Assembly: GCA_022072055.1 (NCBI GenBank)
Contig: JAJVIK010000011.1
Span: 62,001-126,000 of the forward strand
Source: a bacterium
GTDB taxonomy: Bacteria > Hinthialibacterota > Hinthialibacteria > OLB16
Length of the DNA stretch: 64,000 nucleotides
Reading direction: 5' to 3'
A model generated the notes under the pieces. That model was not told where the DNA came from. It made no database searches and saw nothing but the letters and a program-made list of their open reading frames with translations. Numbering within the stretch: position 1 is the stretch's first letter; each line of letters starts with the position of its first letter. Shown piece by piece: positions 34,517 to 42,799 of the stretch. A program made the position numbers and the translations under genes.

Positions 34517-36874
34517 ATGAAACTCCTCCTCGCGCATGTTTGGCGGAGCGCGCTCCGCATTCGGTTCCGACTGCTCGCGGTCAGTCTCGTGGCCGCCTGC
34601 GGGTTCGGCATCTATGTGGGGGTCTATTCGGCCATCGAGAGCGTGATCCTCGAACAGCGGCGACAGTTCCGCGAGGGGAATATCGCCGACCTGGATGTGC
34701 GTTTCGCGCCGGAAGACCAGACCCTCCTTCCGGACTTTTCGGATATCGAGGGGATTGAACAGGTCGAGCCGCGCCTCGTGTATCCGGGGAGGATTTCGCT
34801 CGCCGAGGGGGAATCGCTCACTTCCCTGTTGGTCACTGTTGATCCCGGGGTTGGGGGCCGAATCAACAAGGTCACCCTCCTGGAGGGCAAGGCGCTCGAT
34901 TCCGCCGATCCGGAAGGAGTCCTCATCGACCGTAATCTGGCCCGTTATCATGGTTTCAAGGTGGGCGACCGTTTCGAGCTCCTGATGGCGGATGAAGTCT
35001 ACTCCCTCCACATTGTGGGAATCGGGGTCAGCCCGGAGTTCCTGATGGCCCCGGCCAATCCGAAGGTGTTTATCCCGGCCAAGGGGTCGCTGGGGATCCT
35101 CTTCGCGCATCCCGCGCTGATCGAGGCGCGAGTCGGCATCCCGATGGTCAACAGCCTCTTATTCAAGTTCCGAGGGGGTGGCGACGGAAGGGAGATCCAA
35201 CGCGCGGTTGTGGAGCGCGTGGAAGGGGCGCTGGCCTACGATGTGGCCCTGCCGCTCTCCGAGCAGTTCGGATTCCGCTTCCTCGACCTGAACATCAAGG
35301 CGTTCAAAATCTTTCTCCCTTCGCTGGTCGTGGTGTTTGACCTCACCGCGTTCCTCGTGACCTTCTTCTTGAGCTTTCAGTGGATCGAACAGGAGCGGCA
35401 GCAGATCGGGGCGCTGATGGCGCTGGGCTATCCGAAGCGGAAGATCGCGGGAGCCTATCTTTTCGCGACCCTGATCATTGCCGCGGTCGCGCTCCTGGCC
35501 GGATTCGTCTTGGCGCACTTCACCGCGCGGAATTTCGCGGTTCATTTCGCGGGTTCGCTCGGATTTCCCGCGCCGGATGTGGTCCTCGACATCGGGCATG
35601 CCCGCAAGGGGGTGTTCGGCCTGATTTTGGTTCTGGCTATGGCGAGCGCCTGGCCGCAAGCCTGGCTCCTGAGGCTCTCGCCACTTGAGGCGGTGCGCGA
35701 CACCGGGCGGTCCCTGGAGGGGCGGATCGGTTCGTTCGGCGCGCTGATTTCCGCCCTCCCCGGACCGGTCTGGTTCCGCTATGGGGTTCGGAACCTGATC
35801 CGGAACAGGGCCCTCTCGCTGTTCACCGCCGCGGCGGTGGGCATGGGCCTTGGGGTGACTGTTTCGTTCTTTATCGCGCTCACTTCAAGCTCCCAGACCT
35901 CGATTCGTTGGACTGCCAAGGACCCCTGGCAGGGACTGGTGGATTTCTTTGCCCCAGTGGGGATCCGGGAACTCGATGACTTCCGAGCCATCCCCGGCGT
36001 GAAGGATGTGGCCCCTTACGCCAAACAGGCAGGGGTGATCGTGGGACCCAAGGGGGACGGTAACATCTACATGCTCGGCATTCCTCCCGGAGAAGGGTTG
36101 CGGAATCCGCAGATCCTCGAAGGAAGGACCCTGGAGCGTGGCGATACGGATCAGGTGATTGTCGAGAAGAACCTGGCCGAGAAGCTGGGCATCGCCCTGA
36201 ACGGCCGGGCCACGATTCAGGTTCTGGGGCGCCGCAAAGAGGTCACAGTGGTGGGGCTGCTTTCGGGCGCGCTCCCGGGGGAGTGCTATGTTCCGCTCGC
36301 CCTCGCCCAGGAGGTGACCGATAGTTCCGGGACTTGTTCGGGGATGTTCTTGCTCACGGATGGGGATCCCGAGGCGGTCAGGAGGGCCCTCTACGCCAAA
36401 GGCAACATCTCCCAGGTGACCCTCAAGACCGAGATCGTGGAGCAAATCCTTTCAACCACGGGTGAGAAATGGGTCATTCTGCGCCTGGGTTCTCTGTTTT
36501 CCATTGGGATCGCGATCCTGTTCATGTTTTGCAGCGTGTCGTTCACCATCCTGCACCGCAAGCCGGAGTATCTGATGCTGCGAATCATCGGGTTCTCGAA
36601 CCGGATTGTGGCGGGGACAGTCCTCGCGGAGGTGGTGGTCCTGGGGCTGGGGTCGGTGGCGCTGGCGATTCCCATCGGGGTCGGGACCGCGACCTTTCTG
36701 ACCGCGCGGATGTCGGAGGCGTGGTTCACCGTGGAGGTTCTCGCCGAGGCCCCGGATTTCCTCAAGGTTCTGATTCCCGGATTCTTCCTGATGCCCTTCG
36801 CGGCGGTCTCGGCGATTCGGGGAATCCTCCGCGAACCGCTGGAGAAGAGCCTGAGGGAGAGGCGGTGCGGGTGA
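34517..36874 (+). CDS. ABC transporter permease with two FtsX domains
   Basis: 785 residues with an N-terminal helix (LRIRFRLLAVSLVAACGFGI), a periplasmic MacB-like domain (about 40-250), then FtsX helices (about 265-400, with QQIGALMALGYPKRKIAGAY as cytoplasmic loop), a second N-terminal-like helix and periplasmic part (about 415-640), and a final FtsX block (about 655-775, KPEYLMLRIIGFSNRIVAGT). This duplicated layout means one polypeptide can serve as the whole permease for the neighbouring ATPase. Relatives export lipoproteins, lipids, glycolipids or peptides; here the candidate cargo is the product of the upstream assembly line. Confidence 0.9.
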   Translation: MKLLLAHVWRSALRIRFRLLAVSLVAACGFGIYVGVYSAIESVILEQRRQFREGNIADLDVRFAPEDQTLLPDFSDIEGIEQVEPRLVYPGRISLAEGESLTSLLVTVDPGVGGRINKVTLLEGKALDSADPEGVLIDRNLARYHGFKVGDRFELLMADEVYSLHIVGIGVSPEFLMAPANPKVFIPAKGSLGILFAHPALIEARVGIPMVNSLLFKFRGGGDGREIQRAVVERVEGALAYDVALPLSEQFGFRFLDLNIKAFKIFLPSLVVVFDLTAFLVTFFLSFQWIEQERQQIGALMALGYPKRKIAGAYLFATLIIAAVALLAGFVLAHFTARNFAVHFAGSLGFPAPDVVLDIGHARKGVFGLILVLAMASAWPQAWLLRLSPLEAVRDTGRSLEGRIGSFGALISALPGPVWFRYGVRNLIRNRALSLFTAAAVGMGLGVTVSFFIALTSSSQTSIRWTAKDPWQGLVDFFAPVGIRELDDFRAIPGVKDVAPYAKQAGVIVGPKGDGNIYMLGIPPGEGLRNPQILEGRTLERGDTDQVIVEKNLAEKLGIALNGRATIQVLGRRKEVTVVGLLSGALPGECYVPLALAQEVTDSSGTCSGMFLLTDGDPEAVRRALYAKGNISQVTLKTEIVEQILSTTGEKWVILRLGSLFSIGIAILFMFCSVSFTILHRKPEYLMLRIIGFSNRIVAGTVLAEVVVLGLGSVALAIPIGVGTATFLTARMSEAWFTVEVLAEAPDFLKVLIPGFFLMPFAAVSAIRGILREPLEKSLRERRCG

Positions 36875-36961
36875 GAATCGAAGCACCAGTCGCACCAAGC
36901 TTCAGTCTCCTCGTGACGCGACCAGTGGCCTCCCTGAACCACGAGAACTCAGCGAAAGGAA

Positions 36962-36993
36962 GAGGCCGGAGACCCGCTGGGGCTTCCGGCCTC
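36962..36993. terminator. intrinsic hairpin between ABC permease and fba (bidirectional)
   Basis: A perfect 9-bp inverted repeat, GAGGCCGGA (36962-36970) and TCCGGCCTC (36985-36993), with a 14-base loop, lies between convergent genes. On the minus strand it is followed by TTCCTTTC, a modest T-rich tract, fitting an fba terminator; on the plus strand it lies 88 bases after the operon stop. Confidence 0.6.
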
Positions 36994-37019
36994 GAAATCA
37001 GACTCCCGGACAGATGCGT

Positions 37020-38084
37020 CTACACCGTGGCGGGCTGACGCTTGTACAGCTCCGCCATCTCCTCGAGCGTCATCGGGGCGTAGTCCCCGGCGTGCCCGGC
37101 GGTGCCGAAATCCTTCATCTTCCCCTTGATGAGCTCATACAGCGCCTCGCGCGCGGGCTTGAGGTAATCGCGCGGGTCGAACTTCTCGGGATGCTCGATG
37201 AAGACCTTGCGGATCGCGCCGGTGATCGCGAGACGGCCATCCGTGTCCACATTGATCTTCCGGACCCCCCGCTCGATGCCCCACTGGATATCCTGCATCG
37301 GCACGCCCATCGCCGCTTTCATCTTCCCGCCGTACTTGTTGACAATTTCCACCAACTCCTGCGGAACGCTGGAGGATCCGTGCATCACGAGCGGGTAGGA
37401 GGGATAACCCGCGGCCTCCATCTTCTTCTCGACCTGCTCGATCCGATCCAGCGCGAGTCGGGGGGGCAAAGCGTTGCCGTCCTTGTCGTAGCGGAGGGTC
37501 TTGTAAGCGCCGTGGCTGGTGCCGATCGCCACCGCGAGGCAGTCGCAGCCAGTCTTCTGCACGAAATCGACCGCCTGATCGGGGTCCGTGAGGTGGGTGT
37601 CGTCATCCACGGCGATTCCCGCGCCGTGTCCATCCTCGATTCCCCCGAGACACCCCAGCTCGGCCTCGACCGTGACCCCGCGCTCATGGGCGTATTCCAC
37701 CACGCGGCGGGTCACATCCACATTGTACTCGTATGAGGCGATGGACTTGCCGTCCTCCATCAGCGAGCCGTCCATCATCACCGAGGTGAAACCCAGCCCG
37801 ATGGCGGTCTTGCAGGTCTCGAAGGAGTTTCCGTGGTCCAGGTGCAGGGCGATGGGCACCTCCGGATTCTCAATCACCGCGGCCTCCATGAGCTTCTTGA
37901 GGTAAATCAGGTTGGAATACTGGAGCGCCCCGCGCGAGGCCTGGATGATGACCGGCGACTTGGTCTCATTGGCGGCCCGCATGATGGCCTGGATCTGCTC
38001 CATGTTGTTGACATTGTAGGCCCCCACCCCATACCCCTTCTTGGCGGCCTCTTCCAGAATCTGCTTCATCGGAACCATCGGCAT
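37020..38084 (-). CDS. fba: class II fructose-bisphosphate aldolase
   Basis: 354 residues. Zinc-site and catalytic blocks are present: LHLDHGNSFE, VMMDGSLMEDGKS, EAELGCLGGIEDG, AIGTSHGAYK and VMHGSSSVP. It splits fructose-1,6-bisphosphate in glycolysis and runs the reverse in gluconeogenesis, in the cytoplasm. Start choice: a GGAG block lies nine bases before ATG 38084 but is directly abutted to the in-frame ATG at 38093, so 38084 is preferred (three residues shorter). It follows the glycosyltransferase gene on the same strand. Confidence 0.95.
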   Translation of the reverse strand: MPMVPMKQILEEAAKKGYGVGAYNVNNMEQIQAIMRAANETKSPVIIQASRGALQYSNLIYLKKLMEAAVIENPEVPIALHLDHGNSFETCKTAIGLGFTSVMMDGSLMEDGKSIASYEYNVDVTRRVVEYAHERGVTVEAELGCLGGIEDGHGAGIAVDDDTHLTDPDQAVDFVQKTGCDCLAVAIGTSHGAYKTLRYDKDGNALPPRLALDRIEQVEKKMEAAGYPSYPLVMHGSSSVPQELVEIVNKYGGKMKAAMGVPMQDIQWGIERGVRKINVDTDGRLAITGAIRKVFIEHPEKFDPRDYLKPAREALYELIKGKMKDFGTAGHAGDYAPMTLEEMAELYKRQPATV

Positions 38085-38134
38085 AACTGACATCTCCTCT
38101 CAACCGGCTCGGTTGGCGTTTGATTGAAATTGCT

Positions 38135-38156
38135 CGCGGGGAAAGGGTTTCCCGCG
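38135..38156. repeat. inverted repeat between glycosyltransferase and fba
   Basis: CGCGGGGAAA (38135-38144) pairs with TTTCCCGCG (38148-38156) with one bulged G and a 3-base loop. It lies after the glycosyltransferase stop and about 50 bases before fba on the minus strand. No T-run follows, so a terminator or a leader structure are both possible. A second small palindrome, CAACCG-GCT-CGGTTG, is at 38101-38115. Confidence 0.35.
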
Positions 38157-38200
38157 TGGGGCGGGCGTCCTCTCACTTGGCGTTTTCAGATTCTACCACG

Positions 38201-39304
38201 TCAAATAGCCCCACGGGAGACCCCCTTCGCGGGGAATGGGTTCGCTTGGAGCGCGGAGTCGAAATCCTCGACCATGTTCTCCCAAGTGAAGCGTGGAACT
38301 GTCGCCAGCCCATTTTCCGCCAACCGCTCGCGCAAGGCCCTGTCCTCCAGCGCGCGACGGATCGCCGAAGCCAGCGCGGAGGGGTCCCCGGGGGGAACCA
38401 TCAGGCAGTTGCCCTCGTGCATCGCGTACTCCCGCACCCCCACGCTGTCGGTCAGAACAACCGGAGTCCCGCACGCCATTGCCTCCAGTGGAGGGAGTCC
38501 GAGGCCCTCAAACAGGGAAGGGAAAACAAACAGGTCGAGGCTTCGATAGAACCGAGCGAGCGCCTCATCCCCGCAGACCTCATAAACCGTTGCGTTCGTG
38601 GGGAGCTCTCTGGGGGTCCAGGAAAAGGTGGGCCAGACCACCACTTCCGCTTGATCGTGGAGATCCGTGAGAGTCTCCCAGGCTGGAAAGAACACCTGCA
38701 ACCCCTTGCGCTTACTAAAGCGTCCGATCAACCCGATTCGAAGCTTGCCACCGCGAGCAGGGCGCTCGGTCAGCGGGTGGTAGATGCTCAAATCGACTCC
38801 ACACCGCAGAATGTGGGGCGGCTGGTCCAAGGCGATGAGGTCCGCGATGGCCCTTGAGATATAGACGCGCTTGTCCGCGAGCGGATAGCTCCGCAGCGCG
38901 ACTTGTTTCCGAATCATTCCTCGCCAGCGTGGACCATCGAAGAGGTCGCCCTGTTCGATGGGGTCATAACCCATCGCCACATAAATGAGGGGAACATCTC
39001 GTCGGCTCTTCCGGATGGAACGTCGTAGGAGGAACGGGGTGGTGGTGCTGGCGGCCACCAGGACATCTCCCCAACCGGCCGCCTCGCGGATCAGTCGCCG
39101 GTAGTAGCCCAGGCGGGTGAGAGTTTTTCCTCCGAGCGCCATCAGTTCGACACTCGGATCGAGCGGAAAGGGGGGAATCGCGCGGAAGGCCGGGACAGTG
39201 ATGCGTACCTCATGGCCGAACTTGACCAAACCGTTGGCCAGGCGGATCATCAGGCGGACGCCCCCCGAAAGGTTGAAGCCCAACATCGGGATGTGAATTC
39301 GCAT
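38201..39304 (-). CDS. glycosyltransferase family 4-like protein
   Basis: 367 residues. GT-B fold: N-terminal IPMLGFNLSGGVRLMIRLAN (donor/acceptor domain) and a C-terminal nucleotide-sugar domain with LRIGLIGRFSKRKGLQVF and FVFPSLFEGLGLPPLEAMA, CGTPVVLTDSVGVREY, the conserved E-x7-E region of GT1/GT4 enzymes. Sugar donor and acceptor cannot be read from sequence. An upstream in-frame start at 39436 would overlap the divergent gene; ATG 39304 starts at the conserved fold. The divergent DUF3748-like gene starts 55 bases away. Confidence 0.88.
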   Translation of the reverse strand: MRIHIPMLGFNLSGGVRLMIRLANGLVKFGHEVRITVPAFRAIPPFPLDPSVELMALGGKTLTRLGYYRRLIREAAGWGDVLVAASTTTPFLLRRSIRKSRRDVPLIYVAMGYDPIEQGDLFDGPRWRGMIRKQVALRSYPLADKRVYISRAIADLIALDQPPHILRCGVDLSIYHPLTERPARGGKLRIGLIGRFSKRKGLQVFFPAWETLTDLHDQAEVVVWPTFSWTPRELPTNATVYEVCGDEALARFYRSLDLFVFPSLFEGLGLPPLEAMACGTPVVLTDSVGVREYAMHEGNCLMVPPGDPSALASAIRRALEDRALRERLAENGLATVPRFTWENMVEDFDSALQANPFPAKGVSRGAI

Positions 39305-39359
39305 GCGTTCGGGTGGCTCCCTGTTTCCGTTCCGACTCTCAATGGGGGATGGTGCGAGA

Positions 39360-40760
39360 ATGATTTCTCCGAGTAAAGCACGCCGGATACTTGGGCAATG
39401 GGGCTTGTCCGGGACATTTGCCCTACTCACTCTCATGCAAGGAGGCGTCTCGATGGCCGCCGAAACCCGTCAATTGACCCAAGATCCGAGGAACCATGAC
39501 CTCGACAACAATCAGAACTTCACCCGTGACGGGAAGTGGCTGATCTATGACACCCGCAATCCCGGCATCCCTGAAAGCAAGACCATCGAGCGCATCCATG
39601 TGGAGAGCGGCCAGGTTGAGGTCCTCTACGAAGCCGAGAAAGGGGCCATGGGGCCCGCGTTAGGAGCGGGAGCGGCGAGCTTTTCCCCGACGGATGACCG
39701 GGTGGCGTTCATTCATGGTCCCTGGAAGAGCACTGGTCTGGAGTACGCTTTCACCTGCCGTCGCGGGGGCCTCGTGAACGGCGATGGGCGTGGAGGCTTT
39801 GCCTTCGCCGACGCCAGGGACATCACCCCGCCGTTCACCCCGGGCGCGCTTCGAGGCGGCACACACCGTCACGAATGGGATGCAACCGGCAAGTGGCTGG
39901 GGTACACCTACAACGATGAAATCATGAAGAGGGCCGGAAAAGACCTGCGGACCATCGGAGTGACTTGGCTGGGGAAACCGGTGACAGTGTCTAAGGCCAA
40001 AGAGGGTCTGTTTGAGGGGGATGGGGAAGGCTTTTCCGTCCTGGTGGTCAAGGTCACGGAGAACCCGCGCCCCGGCTCGGATGAGATCAGTCGCGCCGCA
40101 CAAGATATGTGGGTTGGAGCACACGGGCGCCTCAAGCCGGATGGCTCCCATCAGCGCGCCCGCGCGTTCGTCGGGACAGTCCGATCCTCCAAGGGGGAGA
40201 ACATCGATGAGCTCTTCATTGTGGACATCCCGGACGATATCACCCAGCCCGGTCCGGATGGCCCCCTGGAGGGAACGGAGCGGGATTTCCCAATGCCGCC
40301 GATGGGGTGTTCGCAACGTCGTCTCACCCGGACTGAAAAGAGCGCGCACCCCGGCGTGGTGGGCAACTGTTGGTCGAGTCCGGATGGGAATTGGATCACG
40401 TTCCTTGCAAAGGACGAATCGGGTGTTCAGCAGATCTTCGGAATCCACCCCGCCGGCGGCGACCCGGTTCAATTGACCGCGCTTCCCGAAGGGGTCGCCT
40501 GCTCGCCCAGATGGTCGCCGGATGGAAAACAACTGGTGGCTGTCAGTGGGGAAGGCCGGCTCTTCACGCATCCTGCACCAGGAGTGGTCGGGATGCCGGC
40601 GGGCGCCGGGCCGACATTCCTCACCGAGCCGGTGGAGGGCCCCAGCGCTCCGACAAAACCCGCAATTTCCCCGGATGGCAAGACCATCGCGTTCAACCGA
40701 TTACTGAAGAGCGGGGACTCGGAGTGGATGCAGATATTCGTGGTGGGGCTGGGGGATTGA
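39360..40760 (+). CDS. exported DUF3748/YidR-like TolB-type beta-propeller protein
   Basis: 466 residues. The signal peptide ends near residue 34 (GGVSMAA-ETR). The mature protein carries WD40/TolB-like repeats (FTRDGKWLIYDTRNPG, SSPDGNWITFLAKDESG, WSPDGKQLVAV, ISPDGKTIAFNRL). RDITPPFTPGALRGGTHRHE is, to my knowledge, diagnostic for the DUF3748 family that includes E. coli YidR, whose function is not established. No enzymatic residues identified. The following MNT/HEPN pair starts three bases after its stop, so transcription may continue. Confidence 0.8.
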   Translation: MISPSKARRILGQWGLSGTFALLTLMQGGVSMAAETRQLTQDPRNHDLDNNQNFTRDGKWLIYDTRNPGIPESKTIERIHVESGQVEVLYEAEKGAMGPALGAGAASFSPTDDRVAFIHGPWKSTGLEYAFTCRRGGLVNGDGRGGFAFADARDITPPFTPGALRGGTHRHEWDATGKWLGYTYNDEIMKRAGKDLRTIGVTWLGKPVTVSKAKEGLFEGDGEGFSVLVVKVTENPRPGSDEISRAAQDMWVGAHGRLKPDGSHQRARAFVGTVRSSKGENIDELFIVDIPDDITQPGPDGPLEGTERDFPMPPMGCSQRRLTRTEKSAHPGVVGNCWSSPDGNWITFLAKDESGVQQIFGIHPAGGDPVQLTALPEGVACSPRWSPDGKQLVAVSGEGRLFTHPAPGVVGMPAGAGPTFLTEPVEGPSAPTKPAISPDGKTIAFNRLLKSGDSEWMQIFVVGLGD

Positions 40761-40763
40761 GCC

Positions 40764-41060
40764 ATGAAGATGGAATTCGACCATGAATCGCTCAAACAAG
40801 TTTGCCGGGCTTGTCGAGTCAGAAGGGTCATCCTCTTTGGTTCCGAGACTAGAGGTTTGGCGACCCCTAACAGCGACATCGACCTATTGATTGATTACGA
40901 CCCGCAAGCTCGGACAACTCTGTGGGATCATTGGGATCTCGAGGAAGAGCTGAATCGGATCTTCGGGGGACGAAAAGTGGACCTCGTGGCCCTCGATGGG
41001 CTAAGCGTTCACACAAGGGAAGACATTTTGAAAAGTGGAATTCCTCTCTATGAATCGTGA
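40764..41060 (+). CDS. mntA: MNT-type nucleotidyltransferase antitoxin (MntA-like)
   Basis: 98 residues with the minimal nucleotidyltransferase signature GSETRGLATPNSDIDLLID, that is GSX10DXD, and the later strand KVDLVALDG supplying the third carboxylate. In HEPN/MNT (HepT/MntA, type VII) toxin-antitoxin systems, MntA adds AMP units to its HEPN partner and neutralises it. It overlaps the HEPN gene by 11 bases. Its bases run near 50% GC in sampled stretches against about 63% for neighbours, a sign of acquisition. Confidence 0.92.
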   Translation: MKMEFDHESLKQVCRACRVRRVILFGSETRGLATPNSDIDLLIDYDPQARTTLWDHWDLEEELNRIFGGRKVDLVALDGLSVHTREDILKSGIPLYES

Positions 41061-41391
41061 TCGTGTCTATCTGGAACATATTCTCGAGGCGTTGCGGGAC
41101 ATCCAGAGTTTTGTCCGTGGGATGGAAGAGGGAGATTTCGTTAGTGATAAGAAGGTCCAATACGCTGTCATGCAAGCGTTTGAGATCATTGGGGAGGCGA
41201 CCCACCTGCTTTCGCAGGCCTTCAGGAACGCCCACCCTGAGATGCCATGGAGGAGGATGGTCGATTTCCGGAATAAGCTCATACACCATGACTTCGGGAT
41301 AAGTCAGAAACAGGTTTGGAATGCCGTTCGGGAGAACGTGCCTCGACTCCTCTCGGAGGTCGAACGGCTCCTCGGCGAATCCGAACCTTGA
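41050..41391 (+). CDS. hepT: HEPN toxin (HepT-like, DUF86)
   Basis: 113 residues from ATG 41050; all-helical HEPN/DUF86 protein. The RNase motif RX4H is RNKLIH (Arg74-His79) and is followed by His80-Asp81. In characterised HepT the motif continues as RX4HXY, with Tyr the AMPylation target; here that position is Asp81. The family acts as a ribonuclease toxin. It ends 36 bases before the aminotransferase start and shows lower GC like its partner. Confidence 0.92.
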   Translation: MNRDRVYLEHILEALRDIQSFVRGMEEGDFVSDKKVQYAVMQAFEIIGEATHLLSQAFRNAHPEMPWRRMVDFRNKLIHHDFGISQKQVWNAVRENVPRLLSEVERLLGESEP

Positions 41392-41426
41392 CTCCGATAT
41401 TTGCCTTGAGCACGCTCTCCGATACC

Positions 41427-42794
41427 ATGCACCCCCTCTCCCCCGATCTCTCCCGCATTCGCTCCGAAGGGGATATCAATCTCTCCCCGCGTCGCGAGGC
41501 CTGGGCGGCTGAACATGTCCCACCCTCGACCCGCGCGGTCTTGGCGCGCGATGAGGCGGTCTTCCTGCATCAATCGCTCTCCACTCCTTGCCTCAATGTC
41601 CTTACCGGCGCGGAGGGCATTTACCTGATCGACGACCAGGGTCGTCGCTATATGGATTTCCACGGGAACAATGTCCACCAAGTCGGCTTCGGCCATCCCC
41701 GGGTGATCGAGGCGATCAAGCGGCAGCTCGACGCGCTTCCCTTCTGCCCGCGAAGGTACACCAACGAAACTGCGATCCTGCTCGCCGAACGGTTGGCCAA
41801 ACTCGCTCCCGGGGATTTGAACAAGATATTGTTCGCCCCGGGAGGAACTTCCGCCATCGGCATGGCGCTCAAGCTCGCGCGCTATGCCACGGGGCGCTAT
41901 AAGACCATTTCGATGTGGGACTCCTTTCATGGGGCCTCTCTGGACGCCATTTCGGTCGGTGGCGAGGAGATCTTCCGGGGTGGGATTGGGCCGCTGATGC
42001 CGGGCGCGGAGCATGTCCCGCCTCCGGATGCCTACCGTTGCGTGTGGGGCTGTGGCGGGGTCTGCAATCTTAAGTGCGCGGACTACATCGAGTATGCGCT
42101 TGAGAAGGAGGGGGATGTCGCGGCGGTCATCGCCGAGACAGTCCGATGCACCCCCTTTGTTCCTCCAACGGACTATTGGAGAAAGGTCCGAGAGGCCTGC
42201 GACCGACATGGGACCTTACTGATTCTGGATGAGATCCCGATCTGCCTCGGGCGAACCGGAAAGATGTTCGCGGTGGAGCACTATGGGATTGTCCCGGACA
42301 TGTTGGTTATCGGCAAAGGCTTGGGCGGCGGAGTGTTTCCCATGGCGGCGCTGATCGCGCGGGAGGGATTGGATATCGCCAAGTCCAAGGCGCTCGGACA
42401 TTACACCCATGAAAAGTCCCCGGTGGGTTGCGCGGCGGCGCTCGCCACGCTGGAGGTGATCGAAGAGGAAGGGCTCCTGGAGAACGCCAAGACGGTCGGG
42501 CGGTACGCCCAGGAGCAACTGCGCGGGATGGCGGAGCGGTTTTCCCTGATCGGAGATGTCCGGGGAATCGGTCTGCTTATAGGTGTAGAGCTGGTTAAGG
42601 ACCGCGAGGGTCGGGAGAAGCATGTCGAGGCAGCGGAACAGGTTTTGTACTCGGCGTTGTCGAAAGGACTGAGTTTCAAGCTCACGATGGGGAACATCCT
42701 CACCCTCACTCCGCCTCTGACCATCGCCAAGGACCAGATGGATCAAGCGCTTGAGATATTGGAGGGTTGTTTCGCGGAAGTGGAGGGGGGATAA
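41427..42794 (+). CDS. class III PLP-dependent enzyme (PbfA-like ammonia-lyase or aminotransferase)
   Basis: 455 residues. Class III aminotransferase fold with the PLP lysine block MLVIGKGLGGGVFPMAAL, LDEIPICLGRTGKMFA and DFHGNNVHQVGFGHPRVI. YTNETAILLAERLA and ILFAPGGTSAIGMALKLARY are strikingly like 1-hydroxy-2-aminoethylphosphonate ammonia-lyase (PbfA), a phosphonate-degradation enzyme, rather than ornithine or acetylornithine aminotransferases. No other phosphonate gene (phnA, phnX, phnY) is near, so the substrate is uncertain; an amino alcohol or amino-acid transaminase is the alternative. An in-frame upstream start at 41316 overlaps hepT and is not preferred. Confidence 0.8.
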   Translation: MHPLSPDLSRIRSEGDINLSPRREAWAAEHVPPSTRAVLARDEAVFLHQSLSTPCLNVLTGAEGIYLIDDQGRRYMDFHGNNVHQVGFGHPRVIEAIKRQLDALPFCPRRYTNETAILLAERLAKLAPGDLNKILFAPGGTSAIGMALKLARYATGRYKTISMWDSFHGASLDAISVGGEEIFRGGIGPLMPGAEHVPPPDAYRCVWGCGGVCNLKCADYIEYALEKEGDVAAVIAETVRCTPFVPPTDYWRKVREACDRHGTLLILDEIPICLGRTGKMFAVEHYGIVPDMLVIGKGLGGGVFPMAALIAREGLDIAKSKALGHYTHEKSPVGCAAALATLEVIEEEGLLENAKTVGRYAQEQLRGMAERFSLIGDVRGIGLLIGVELVKDREGREKHVEAAEQVLYSALSKGLSFKLTMGNILTLTPPLTIAKDQMDQALEILEGCFAEVEGG

Positions 42795-42799
42795 GCTCC

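Noticed and set aside
36900-37019. Small gene between ABC permease and fba
   Set aside because: Short frames have no ribosome site and overlap the hairpin.
37020-38084. Horizontal-transfer island ending at fba
   Set aside because: No integrase, direct repeats or tRNA next to the cluster; GC matches the neighbours.
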